Shown: positions 30,095 to 36,385 of the stretch, in pieces | Layout: each line of letters opens with the position of its first letter | Numbering within the stretch: position 1 is the stretch's first letter | From: an uncultured bacterium | GTDB lineage: Bacteria; Patescibacteriota; Saccharimonadia; Saccharimonadales; Saccharimonadaceae | Length of the DNA stretch: 53,724 nucleotides | Assembly: GCA_903900345.1 (NCBI GenBank) | Contig: CAIUMO010000010.1 | Coordinates: 1-53,724 of the forward strand | Reading direction: 5' to 3' | Program-made: the position numbers and the translations under genes | Notes under the pieces: model-generated | Database searches by the model: none | What the model saw: only the letters and a program-made list of their open reading frames with translations | What the model was told of the DNA's origin: nothing

Positions 30095-31629
30095 AGAACA
30101 TACCACGCCAAGCTAACCAATTCTGGCCTAGCTTTTACAAAAAGAAATTACTAATTGTAATTTCTACGCAAATATTAATCTCACTAGCAATTGGTGCCGC
30201 CTTAGTTTTAACTAATACCTTGGCAATTACATCAGTAATACTTTGGATTATTGTTGGATCAGTATTAGTCATCAATCTGACCACCAGCTTGATCATATTA
30301 ATTTCTTCTGTCCGCCCAACTCGTGATTTATTGGCCGCAATTCTTAACGTAGCAGGTGAGCGCTCAACCTTAACGCCACCTAACCCTAATACTAAAACTA
30401 ATGAACGAACTGGCTTCCGCGATGCCCTGCAAACAATCTACAAACTTTCGGGCAGTCAAGGTGAAGTTGCGGTCAAAGCAGCCGATAGTTCAATTAGCTC
30501 ACAAGCCCTAGATATTAATGCCGCACTCGATATGACCAACTGTGGTTTCGTGGCTTTGGACAATAAACGCAATGTTATTTACGCCAACAAATCAACGCCC
30601 ATTCACACCGATAATAACGGCATCAAAGTACTCGACCTGATGTTCAACGGCACCGACACGCTTAATTCATGGTTGGATAATTGCGAGGAACACTCTGTTC
30701 ATGATGAGCATATTTGGACTCGAATTCCAGACCGCTTGCCAAACCAAGAAGATCGACACTTTTTCGATGTGATTGCTTCGTACCAAAAAGGCGCTGCCAG
30801 TGAGACCGTATTAACCCTCATCGACCGCACCAGTTTATACATAGTCGACGAAGAAAACTTAGATTTCATCTCTTTTGCCGCCCACGAACTACGTGGACCA
30901 ATTACCGTCATCAGGGGATATTTAGATGTCTTAGAGGATGAGTTAAACGGTGTCCTCAAAGATGACCAGCGCGAATTATTTCACCGTTTAGTCGTATCGT
31001 CCAACCGTCTTTCCGGCTACATCAATAACATTCTTAACACATCGCGCTATGATCGCCGACACTTAAAAGTTCATCTAATCGAAGATACGGCCGCCGCTGT
31101 TTATGACGTTATTAGCGACGACATGAAACTACGCGCCAGCTCTCAAAACCGTTTATTAGCCGTTACTATCCCCAAGGATCTGCCAACAATCGCCGTCGAC
31201 CGTGCCAGTATGAGCGAAGTATTCGGCAACCTAATCGACAACGCCATTAAATACAGCAACGAGGGCGGTGCGATTAACGTCGTCGCCCGAGCCAATGGTG
31301 ATTTTGTTGAATTTATAGTCCAAGATAACGGCATCGGCATGCCCGAAAACGTCGTCAGTAATCTATTCCAAAAATTCTATCGCTCCCACCGCTCGCGCGA
31401 AACCGTCGCTGGTACAGGCATCGGCCTATACATCAGTAAAGCAATCGTTGAATCACATGGCGGCACCATCAGTGTCCGCAGCGAAGAAGGCAAGGGCTCG
31501 ATCTTTACCGTTCTGTTACCAATTTATGCCACAGTTGCAGATAAACTCAAAGCAGGCGATAATAGTAACGAAGGAATGATCAACGAAGGCAAGGGTTGGA
31601 TAAAAAATCATTCAATGTTTAGGGGTTAA
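30085..31629 (+). CDS. Membrane sensor histidine kinase
   Basis: 514 aa. Two membrane helices (about 22-45 and 50-73), a PAS-like segment around residues 145-250 and the kinase core: H267 in SFAAHELRGPITVIRG, N-box FGNLIDNAIKYS, G1 QDNGIGMP, F-box FQKFYRS, G2 GTGIGLYISKAIV. It would phosphorylate the response regulator encoded 2 nt downstream. The loop between the helices is very short, so it probably senses the membrane or an intracellular cue. Confidence 0.93.
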   Translation: MELKNIPRQANQFWPSFYKKKLLIVISTQILISLAIGAALVLTNTLAITSVILWIIVGSVLVINLTTSLIILISSVRPTRDLLAAILNVAGERSTLTPPNPNTKTNERTGFRDALQTIYKLSGSQGEVAVKAADSSISSQALDINAALDMTNCGFVALDNKRNVIYANKSTPIHTDNNGIKVLDLMFNGTDTLNSWLDNCEEHSVHDEHIWTRIPDRLPNQEDRHFFDVIASYQKGAASETVLTLIDRTSLYIVDEENLDFISFAAHELRGPITVIRGYLDVLEDELNGVLKDDQRELFHRLVVSSNRLSGYINNILNTSRYDRRHLKVHLIEDTAAAVYDVISDDMKLRASSQNRLLAVTIPKDLPTIAVDRASMSEVFGNLIDNAIKYSNEGGAINVVARANGDFVEFIVQDNGIGMPENVVSNLFQKFYRSHRSRETVAGTGIGLYISKAIVESHGGTISVRSEEGKGSIFTVLLPIYATVADKLKAGDNSNEGMINEGKGWIKNHSMFRG

Positions 31630-31631
31630 TA

Positions 31632-32033
31632 ATGGCTATCAAGACAATATTATGTGTCGAAGATGATCGCTTTATCGGCGAGATGTATGTCCGTAGCCTT
31701 AAAAAAGCTGGTTATGATGTCGACTGGGTGGTTGATGGCAATGATGGACTGGTTTCAGCCCGCAACAAAACTTATGACTTAATTTTACTCGACGTTATGT
31801 TGCCCGAACGCCGAGGTACCGAAATACTTGAAGCCTTACGTGGCGGCAAACAAGATTTAATACCTAGCACAAAGGTGATTGTTTTGACTAACTTCGAACA
31901 AGACGACGAATCACGAATGGCTATGCAACAAAACGCCGACGCCTATTTAATCAAAGCCGAAATTACCCCTAAAAAATTGATTTCAGTGATTCAACAACTT
32001 GATGGCCAAACGACTGGTCAAACTCAAATCTAG
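31632..32033 (+). CDS. Single-domain response regulator
   Basis: 133 aa receiver domain alone, CheY-like: acidic pocket VEDDRF, phosphoacceptor Asp54 in LLDVMLPE, Thr in IVLTNF and Lys in AYLIKAEI. No DNA-binding output domain, so it acts by protein contact or as a phosphorelay step. Co-transcribed with the kinase. Confidence 0.93.
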   Translation: MAIKTILCVEDDRFIGEMYVRSLKKAGYDVDWVVDGNDGLVSARNKTYDLILLDVMLPERRGTEILEALRGGKQDLIPSTKVIVLTNFEQDDESRMAMQQNADAYLIKAEITPKKLISVIQQLDGQTTGQTQI

Positions 32034-32057
32034 AGAGATTCCCAGCGCGAGGCGCTA

Positions 32058-32098
32058 AAAATAAAATACCCATCATAAATGATGGGTATTTTATTTTT
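32058..32098. terminator. Bidirectional terminator between regulator and tRNA-Glu
   Basis: A/T-flanked perfect hairpin: AAAATAAAATACCCATCA pairs with TGATGGGTATTTTATTTT around a TAAA loop. It serves the plus-strand regulator transcript and, read the other way, the tRNA-Glu transcript. Confidence 0.85.
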
Positions 32099-32172
32099 GG
32101 TGATCTCACCGGGAATCGAACCCGGATTGCCAGGATGAGAACCTGGCGTCCTAACCGTTAGACGATGAGACC
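32098..32172 (-). tRNA. tRNA-Glu (anticodon CTC)
   Basis: 75 nt including an encoded CCA. The acceptor GGTCTCA pairs with TGAGATC, the anticodon loop TTCTCAT gives CTC, and the T-arm contains GGGTTCGATTCCC. It lies between the regulator gene and the cassette array, with its 5' end facing the array. Confidence 0.95.
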
Positions 32173-32223
32173 ACACTTGCACTACTTTAACAAATAACAC
32201 TAGTGGTGTCCAGGCTATGCCAA

Positions 32224-32262
32224 AAAAGGAAAAAGCACCCAATCATTAAGATTGCGCGCTTG
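32224..32262 (-). terminator. Terminator at the distal end of the cassette array
   Basis: On the minus strand an imperfect stem (GCGCGCAATC with GATTGGGTGC, one mismatch and one G-U) is followed by a T-run interrupted by CC, 28 nt or more after the last small gene. Confidence 0.6.
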
Positions 32263-32290
32263 TAATTAACTTGTCAGATTTTTCGCGTTA
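32256..32290 (-). repeat. Degenerate cassette arm after the last array gene
   Basis: Right after the stop, AGTAACG and AATCTGAC occur in the order found in the 3' arms of the other cassettes (GTAACG, ATCTGAT). It probably marks the end of the fifth cassette, but the match is weak. Confidence 0.35.
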
Positions 32291-32662
32291 CTATTTGCAA
32301 AGGACATTCAAAAGCCCCGTAACATTTGGGCAACGATAGTGGTTTTGGATTGTAGTGAAAAGCTCTCCAAGGTCCTTTATCGGTACTGAATATCGATTGT
32401 TTTGCCAATCATTGATCGCCCAAAACAATCTAACTTCAAACTGAGATATGAACCAGAAAAACACCATAGCGGCGATGCCGATGATAAATACCACTATAAC
32501 CGCATTCATTACCGAACCAACGGTATGTATAAACACCGTCCACAATCGCCTCAGCCATTTGCTAATTTCTTGCATCAGCTTAGTCCGCTTGATATTTATC
32601 TGATCAACCGCCTGGTCAATTGGTATAACTTGCACGATACTAATTGTTTTTGCTTTTGACAT
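32291..32662 (-). CDS. Array gene F: single-pass membrane protein, 123 aa
   Basis: Unrecognised. A charged N-terminal 40 residues (IKRTKLMQEISKWLRRLW), one long membrane helix (about 47-72, VMNAVIVVFIIGIAAMVFFW), and a C-terminal 50 residues with two Cys. It is the last gene of the five-cassette array, preceded by a structured leader (32663-32845) and AAAGGA before ATG 32662. It has no promoter of its own between its leader and gene E, so it probably depends on read-through from the promoter before E. Confidence 0.75.
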   Translation of the reverse strand: MSKAKTISIVQVIPIDQAVDQINIKRTKLMQEISKWLRRLWTVFIHTVGSVMNAVIVVFIIGIAAMVFFWFISQFEVRLFWAINDWQNNRYSVPIKDLGELFTTIQNHYRCPNVTGLLNVLCK

Positions 32663-32679
32663 TTTAGTTTTCCTTTGCC

Positions 32680-32780
32680 GTGAGGCGGTTAAGATTAGAT
32701 GCTAGCTTTTGCTAATATCTGCGCCCCACGATAGGGACAGCACGTTAACTAACCGTTTAGATTAGTAAACGCGCTGTCCC
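32680..32780 (-). promoter_or_regulatory. Structured 5' leader of array gene F
   Basis: Two hairpins on the minus strand. Distal hairpin 32734-32780: GGGACAGC with GCTGTCCC at the base and ACTAATC facing GGTTAGT near the loop. Proximal hairpin about 32680-32731 (GTGGGGCG with CGCCTCAC) lies just before the SD. The same two-hairpin order occurs before genes E, D, B and A with different base pairs. Confidence 0.75.
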
Positions 32781-32814
32781 AAAAGGAAAAAATATCAAAA
32801 TACATGTCTTAACT

Positions 32815-32891
32815 AGACATACACTATAAAATCTGACTTGTTAAAGTTCATCAGTTCGTTTCAAATCAGATCATTACAATAGTGCATGTCC
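32815..32891. repeat. Compact cassette junction E/F (inverted repeat)
   Basis: Imperfect palindrome of about 77 bp. The left arm (32815-32840, AATCTGACTTG) and right arm (32862-32891, CAAATCAGATC) are complementary around a 21-nt centre. A 43-nt stretch, 32830-32872, is identical to 34411-34453. It lies between genes E and F and contains neither promoter nor terminator. Confidence 0.85.
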
Positions 32892-32911
32892 GTAATAAAA
32901 TATCCCAGACA

Positions 32912-32947
32912 GGTTGGTACGTAGCCTTTTACAACTACGTACCAACC
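32912..32947 (-). terminator. Perfect 3' hairpin after array gene E
   Basis: GGTTGGTACGTAG pairs with CTACGTACCAACC (13 pairs, 10-nt loop) a few bases after the stop. There is no T-run, so it more likely protects the mRNA 3' end or separates cassettes than terminates by itself. Confidence 0.6.
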
Positions 32948-32951
32948 AAAA

Positions 32952-33296
32952 TTACAAACCCCTCATATCTTCTTGTGGCTCTCTTCGGAAATCTTCGTCT
33001 TCCTCTAACTCTAGAGACTCTAGATACTCCTCGATCAACTTTTTCAAGTTGTATCGATAGGCCCTCATTGCGGCCTTGCATCTGAATCTATCGCCTGGAT
33101 AGGCAACAGCAAATGCTAATTCAGCCGGCTTTTCTGGGCCTTCTTCAAAGTAGTCAGCCAATCTTCGAACGTATTCTAAGACGGCAAGCTTTCTGAATTT
33201 TATATCAGTCTGCTGGTCATACATGAATACATTCTCAAACGCTATTAACGAGAACAATCTCTTGTGTTCTACCTTTAAATCTTTATACTTTGTCAT
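32952..33296 (-). CDS. Array gene E: soluble protein, 114 aa
   Basis: Unrecognised. It is helix-rich and highly charged. The segment AVLEYVRRLADYFEEG and the acidic tail LELEEDEDFRREPQED stand out; no membrane helix. ATG 33296 (MTKYKDLK) is preceded by a G-run that may act as SD inside a weak hairpin. The nearest promoter is at 33534-33562, so E and F form one transcript. Confidence 0.72.
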   Translation of the reverse strand: MTKYKDLKVEHKRLFSLIAFENVFMYDQQTDIKFRKLAVLEYVRRLADYFEEGPEKPAELAFAVAYPGDRFRCKAAMRAYRYNLKKLIEEYLESLELEEDEDFRREPQEDMRGL

Positions 33297-33374
33297 GTTT
33301 TATTTCCCCCCGCCCCCTAGGCGATTAGTAACTTTTTATATTAGTCACCGCCATCACCCAAAAGGGGATCCGGA

Positions 33375-33415
33375 GCAACACGCAAACTAACCATTTAGAT
33401 TAGTGAGCGTGTTGC
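33375..33415 (-). promoter_or_regulatory. Distal leader hairpin of array gene E
   Basis: GCAACACGC pairs with GCGTGTTGC, with ACTAATC facing GGTTAGT near a short A/T loop. The loop-proximal part is the same as in the other leaders while the basal pairs differ. Confidence 0.75.
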
Positions 33416-33452
33416 CCCTATAGAAATAAACATTCAAAATACCTGTCCTGTT

Positions 33453-33486
33453 CGGACATGCACTGTAATGATCTGATTTGTTAACG
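33453..33486 (-). repeat. 5' arm of cassette E
   Basis: Copy of the conserved arm (plus strand GACATGCACTGTAATGATC), complementary to the arm found after gene E at 32862-32891. It lies in the 5' leader downstream of the promoter. Confidence 0.8.
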
Positions 33487-33533
33487 ATCATCTGTTATTT
33501 TAGATAAAAACACCTGAGATAACTGATGCGACT

Positions 33534-33562
33534 AGAATATAACAAAATCACCAAAGTGTCAA
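33534..33562 (-). promoter_or_regulatory. Promoter of array genes E and F
   Basis: On the minus strand a perfect TTGACA (33557-33562), a 17-nt spacer and TATTCT (33534-33539). It follows directly after the terminator of gene D. Confidence 0.75.
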
Positions 33563-33593
33563 CAGTTTTACACCTTAGACGCTTATGTTTTAA

Positions 33594-33624
33594 ACAAAAA
33601 GCTCGGTCAATCAAGACCGAGCTT
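33594..33624 (-). terminator. Terminator after array gene D
   Basis: AAGCTCGGTC pairs with GACCGAGCTT, followed by TTTGTTT on the minus strand: a classic intrinsic terminator. The 448-bp gap 33297-33744 is thus filled by leader, promoter, terminator, arm and hairpin. Confidence 0.88.
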
Positions 33625-33635
33625 CGCAGTTCGAA

Positions 33636-33665
33636 CAAATCAAATCATTACAAAATGCACGTCGA
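33636..33665 (-). repeat. 3' arm of cassette D
   Basis: Plus strand CAAATCAAATCATTACAAA then TGCACGTCGA: complementary to the 5' arm of gene D at 34395-34428 with several changes. Confidence 0.75.
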
Positions 33666-33703
33666 GTCAATTTAATGACTCACAAGGAATAAATTCCTCG
33701 GAT

Positions 33704-33736
33704 ATAACGGTACGCAATCTAGTTGCGTACCGTTAT
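33704..33736 (-). terminator. Perfect 3' hairpin after array gene D
   Basis: ATAACGGTACGCAA pairs with TTGCGTACCGTTAT (14 pairs, 5-nt loop) 8 nt after the stop. A second small hairpin, AGGAATAAATTCCT at about 33684-33697, follows and recurs after gene A. Confidence 0.65.
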
Positions 33737-33744
33737 GGGTTAGA

Positions 33745-34272
33745 TTAACTTAGAGATCTTTTTTCAAGATACACATAGAGGTAATCGTAATAGGCTTTTC
33801 GGCCTACTTCAATTACTTCATCTTCATTTTCATCCAACGTAAAGGTCTTGATTGCCGATCTCAAGGCTTCATCATCACCCTTAGGTAACGCCATCTTGAA
33901 CGCCACGACTTCAATGTCTATAACACTTTCGTTGTCGCAAAGCTGGTTGTAGACATATTCGTACTTAATCTTTAAAACGTCCAACATGACATAAAATGCT
34001 TCCATTCTATCTTCAAGACCCAGGATGCCATCAACAGCAATCAAATGGTCTCGTTTGTCACAATAAGCACGCCATGCTTTTAAATACCTTGATTCGTTAC
34101 CATCGGCAACCTTGCGGTACTCATCTCGCACCGACTCATCGATATCATAGCCGTTATCGAGTTGGTCTTTTAGACCATCTTCACTGTGTGCTAATTTACT
34201 AGTTTCCTCGGGAGTTATCAGATGAACAAGCCCTTTTCTAAATGCCCTTAACGTGATTTCACGATTTACCAT
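33745..34272 (-). CDS. Array gene D: soluble protein, 175 aa
   Basis: Unrecognised. Acidic and mostly helical; VNREITLRAFRKGLVHLI opens the protein and ends of helices contain EDRMEAFYVMLDVLKIKYEYV. Two Cys and no membrane helix. ATG 34272 is preceded by AAGGAG at 8 nt, within 20 nt of the leader hairpin. It has no promoter of its own and follows genes B and C through a compact junction. Confidence 0.78.
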   Translation of the reverse strand: MVNREITLRAFRKGLVHLITPEETSKLAHSEDGLKDQLDNGYDIDESVRDEYRKVADGNESRYLKAWRAYCDKRDHLIAVDGILGLEDRMEAFYVMLDVLKIKYEYVYNQLCDNESVIDIEVVAFKMALPKGDDEALRSAIKTFTLDENEDEVIEVGRKAYYDYLYVYLEKRSLS

Positions 34273-34287
34273 CTATATTTTCTCCTT

Positions 34288-34365
34288 CCACTCAAAGACT
34301 TCGTACTGCCTTGAGTGGGTAAGGGCAGTACGCAGACTAACCATATAGGTTAGCAAACGTACTGC
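34288..34365 (-). promoter_or_regulatory. Structured 5' leader of array gene D
   Basis: Distal hairpin 34325-34365: GCAGTACG with CGTACTGC, and CTAACC facing GGTTAG near the loop. Proximal hairpin 34288-34318: CCACTCAA with TTGAGTGG, directly before the SD. Confidence 0.78.
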
Positions 34366-34394
34366 TCTATAAGAAAAAGCGCATTGTCTTATTC

Positions 34395-34473
34395 AGACAT
34401 GCACTGTAATAATCTGACTTGTTAAAGTTCATCAGTTCGTTTCAAATCAGATCGTTACAATAGTGCATGTCTG
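34395..34473. repeat. Compact cassette junction C/D (inverted repeat)
   Basis: Near-perfect palindrome of about 79 bp. CAGACATGCACT and ATCTGACTTG on the left mirror CAAATCAGATC and AGTGCATGTCTG on the right. The left arm is the 5' arm of cassette D and the right arm the 3' arm of cassette B-C. The central 43 nt equals the E/F junction. Confidence 0.88.
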
Positions 34474-34495
34474 GTAGGTAATCGAGCGACAAGCA

Positions 34496-34529
34496 GTGTA
34501 GTTTTGAATCTTACGATTCAAAACTACAC
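34496..34529 (-). terminator. Perfect 3' hairpin after array gene C
   Basis: GTGTAGTTTTGAATC pairs with GATTCAAAACTACAC, 15 pairs and a 4-nt loop, 14 nt after the stop of gene C, without a T-run. Confidence 0.65.
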
Positions 34530-34543
34530 GCCCATCAACACGA

Positions 34544-34771
34544 CTACAACTTTTCGTTTTTGGCTGCCCAGACAACCCAAGCTACAAAGTAACCTGTTAA
34601 TGCAGCGGCTATCATAGCCCAACCAGCTTTATCTTTTACGTTATCGTCAGCCAGTTGCGCTAACGAATACATCCAGACCAAAGCTGGAGCAACAAGAAGC
34701 AGTAAGGCTCCAAAAAGTCCGCCCCACGTAAATTCATAATCCTCATCATGTCGTCTACCATACAAACTCAT
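34544..34771 (-). CDS. Array gene C: two-helix membrane protein, 75 aa
   Basis: Unrecognised. A charged, His/Asp-rich head (YGRRHDEDYEFTW), then two membrane helices (about 18-38 and 50-68) with both ends on the same side. AGGAG before the ATG. It is the second gene of the only two-gene cassette, 38 nt after gene B. Confidence 0.75.
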   Translation of the reverse strand: MSLYGRRHDEDYEFTWGGLFGALLLLVAPALVWMYSLAQLADDNVKDKAGWAMIAAALTGYFVAWVVWAAKNEKL

Positions 34772-34809
34772 AACATATTTCTCCTGTTTAAGTTTGATTA
34801 CAATCTAAT

Positions 34810-35259
34810 CTAATGTCCCGTCATTTTCCAAACAAACGAGGCAACAACCGCCAAAGTGACAACGACGACAACAGCCGTAACAATCCAGGCTTTATAATCA
34901 ACTGAATCATCTTCTTGTATCAAGGCCTCAAGCTTATCGTTATAAGCTTTCGAACCTTCACGTAAACGCTTGACTCTTCCCTGGGCAGCAATGTTCATAA
35001 CCATCGCCAAAATAGTCCTCGAATCGATATCTCTTCGGTTCTTATAATGTTCATAAACGACAGCGGCAATAACAGTCGAATCTTCAGCTATTAATTTTGC
35101 CGCCAAAATTTCATGAACAGGCCATCCTCTATACATCGAGTCTTTTATGACCTTCAGACCGCGACTAGACCGATCTTTGTTCGGCGCTGCAACTTCGAGA
35201 CCTTCGTTTATGGCAATTGCTTTATAGTTGTCCTCTTTGGATTTTCTTAACTTAAACAT
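34810..35259 (-). CDS. Array gene B: tail-anchored protein, 149 aa
   Basis: Unrecognised. Residues 1-122 are basic/helical and soluble (RGWPVHEILAAKLIAED, IAAVVYEHYKNRRDID). A single membrane helix at about 125-146 (AWIVTAVVVVVTLAVVASFV) leaves only a few residues at the C-terminus, so the bulk would face the cytosol. A very strong SD AAGGAGG follows a perfect 12-pair leader hairpin. It has its own promoter. Confidence 0.8.
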   Translation of the reverse strand: MFKLRKSKEDNYKAIAINEGLEVAAPNKDRSSRGLKVIKDSMYRGWPVHEILAAKLIAEDSTVIAAVVYEHYKNRRDIDSRTILAMVMNIAAQGRVKRLREGSKAYNDKLEALIQEDDSVDYKAWIVTAVVVVVTLAVVASFVWKMTGH

Positions 35260-35274
35260 TTTTTCCTCCTTCTG

Positions 35275-35365
35275 CCCACAAGGGCGTTAATATTGCTACT
35301 AACATCGCCCTTGTGGGATGAGAGTAGTACGTAAAACTAACCGTATAGATTAGCAAACGTACTAC
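35275..35365 (-). promoter_or_regulatory. Structured 5' leader of array gene B
   Basis: Distal hairpin 35324-35365: TAGTACGT with ACGTACTA, and CTAATC facing GGTTAG. Proximal hairpin 35275-35317: CCCACAAGGGCG with CGCCCTTGTGGG, 12 perfect pairs, 4 nt before the SD AAGGAGG. Confidence 0.8.
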
Positions 35366-35398
35366 CCTCAAAAGGAGAGAGAAATACATAGTCCTACT

Positions 35399-35432
35399 CG
35401 GACATGCACTGTAATGATCTGATTTGTTAACG
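35399..35432 (-). repeat. 5' arm of cassette B-C
   Basis: Same arm sequence as at 33453-33486 (34 of 34 bases by eye). Its complement follows gene C at 34443-34473. Confidence 0.82.
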
Positions 35433-35479
35433 ATCATCTGTTATTACGGGATATTGCACCCGACAAAACTGATGCGATT

Positions 35480-35508
35480 AGGATAGCATAAAAAGCGCAA
35501 AACGTCAA
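35480..35508 (-). promoter_or_regulatory. Promoter of array genes B, C and D
   Basis: On the minus strand TTGACG (35503-35508), a 17-nt spacer and TATCCT (35480-35485), directly after the terminator of gene A. Confidence 0.7.
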
Positions 35509-35529
35509 TGTCTGACCCCATATCGACAA

Positions 35530-35560
35530 CAAAAAACACTCGGCCATTTAGACCGAGTGT
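35530..35560 (-). terminator. Terminator after array gene A
   Basis: ACACTCGG pairs with CCGAGTGT around a 9-nt loop, followed by TTTTTTG on the minus strand. Confidence 0.85.
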
Positions 35561-35581
35561 CAGCAAGTTTCTATAATTACA

Positions 35582-35623
35582 CAAATCAGATCGTTACAAA
35601 AGTTAATACTAAGCGCATGTCGA
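35582..35623 (-). repeat. 3' arm of cassette A
   Basis: Plus strand CAAATCAGATCGTTACAA then, after an insertion of about 12 nt, GCGCATGTCGA. Complementary to the 5' arm at 36180-36213. The gap 35260-35764 holds, in this order, the leader and promoter of B, the terminator, this arm and the hairpin of A. Confidence 0.75.
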
Positions 35624-35698
35624 GTCGATAATGACTCACAAGGAATAAATTCCTTGGATTGACACATGCGTATTTTTTTATAGGCGGTTCCTAGGAAC

Positions 35699-35733
35699 CA
35701 GGTACGCATCCCTCGCAGAAAGATGCGTACCTG
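35699..35733 (-). terminator. Perfect 3' hairpin after array gene A
   Basis: CAGGTACGCATC pairs with GATGCGTACCTG (12 pairs). It is adjoined by the palindrome GGTTCCTAGGAACC at 35687-35700 and, further on, by AGGAATAAATTCCT at about 35641-35654. Confidence 0.6.
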
Positions 35734-35764
35734 TAGATGGCTTAAATTGTTTACAAATCTATTC

Positions 35765-36022
35765 CTAGATTTGTTCAAATATAAACAATAGTTTATTTCG
35801 AACAATTTTTATCACCGACGTCAGTTTATCTCTGCCGCATTGATAGGCAGACCTGATGCTGGCATTCATAGCCAAATCAAGCTTTTTGACGTCGTCTCCA
35901 TGCATAGAGGCATAGTTGTCAAACGTAGTTAGTCCACGTTTGGCGTCTTTCGCAGAAAGATTTAAATCCTCTGCGTAGGTTGCAACTAGCGCTCTTCGGT
36001 AGCATTTTACTGTTGTTTTCAT
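35765..36022 (-). CDS. Array gene A: small soluble protein, 85 aa
   Basis: Unrecognised. Basic and helical (KCYRRALVATYAEDLNL, then AKRGLTTFDNYASMHGDD). The frame is open to 36052, but ATG 36022 (MKTTVKCYRR) has GGAG at 8 nt and the longer version would begin inside the leader hairpin. It is the first gene of the array with its own strong promoter, and it ends in a terminator. Confidence 0.75.
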   Translation of the reverse strand: MKTTVKCYRRALVATYAEDLNLSAKDAKRGLTTFDNYASMHGDDVKKLDLAMNASIRSAYQCGRDKLTSVIKIVRNKLLFIFEQI

Positions 36023-36041
36023 TTTTATTTCTCCTATGGCT

Positions 36042-36128
36042 CTTGGGGCCATTTATTTTTTATAATAACTGGGCCCCCAAGATTCTCGGCGCAGCAGCCA
36101 ACTAACCAACTTGATTAGTAAACTGCTG
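36042..36128 (-). promoter_or_regulatory. Structured 5' leader of array gene A
   Basis: Distal hairpin 36092-36128: CAGCAG with CTGCTG, and ACTAATC facing GGTTAGT. Proximal hairpin 36042-36081: CTTGGGGGCC with GGCCCCAAG, just before the SD. The gap 36023-36385 contains this leader, the arm, the promoter and about 95 bp before cfa in which I see nothing certain. Confidence 0.78.
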
Positions 36129-36179
36129 TACCCAGCAAAGGAGAAATATATCCTATACAAAATACGCAATGTCTTATTC

Positions 36180-36213
36180 AGACATGCACTGTAATGATCT
36201 GACTTGTTAATGG
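36180..36213 (-). repeat. 5' arm of cassette A
   Basis: Plus strand CAGACATGCACTGTAATGAT then CTGACTTGTTAATG; complementary to the arm after gene A. Adjacent TGTCTTATTCAGACA can form a competing local hairpin that uses the same GACATG. Confidence 0.82.
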
Positions 36214-36260
36214 TCATCTGTTATCTCGGGTCTTTACACCTTGGATAACTGATTGACTAT

Positions 36261-36289
36261 ATATTAGCATAAGGATGTTAAATTGTCAA
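36261..36289 (-). promoter_or_regulatory. Promoter of array gene A
   Basis: On the minus strand TTGACA (36284-36289), 17-nt spacer, TAATAT (36261-36266): near-consensus. Confidence 0.78.
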
Positions 36290-36385
36290 TATTATATCGA
36301 TGTAATCTAGCTACGCCGTAAGTGGTGGCAGGTCTACTATTACCGCCATCGCTGGTGTACTATTAATACAGATACAAGGGGAGTT

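Noticed and set aside
32224-36290. Reading the array as a CRISPR, an integron or a retron
   Set aside because: Repeats are too few and far apart for CRISPR. Junctions lack the attC core (GTTRRRY/RYYYAAC) and cassettes carry promoters and terminators, with no integrase seen. No reverse transcriptase is present.
32098-36385. The array as an island integrated in tRNA-Glu
   Set aside because: The array lies on the 5' side of the tRNA, no duplicated tRNA end is found at the other border, and no integrase is in the window.
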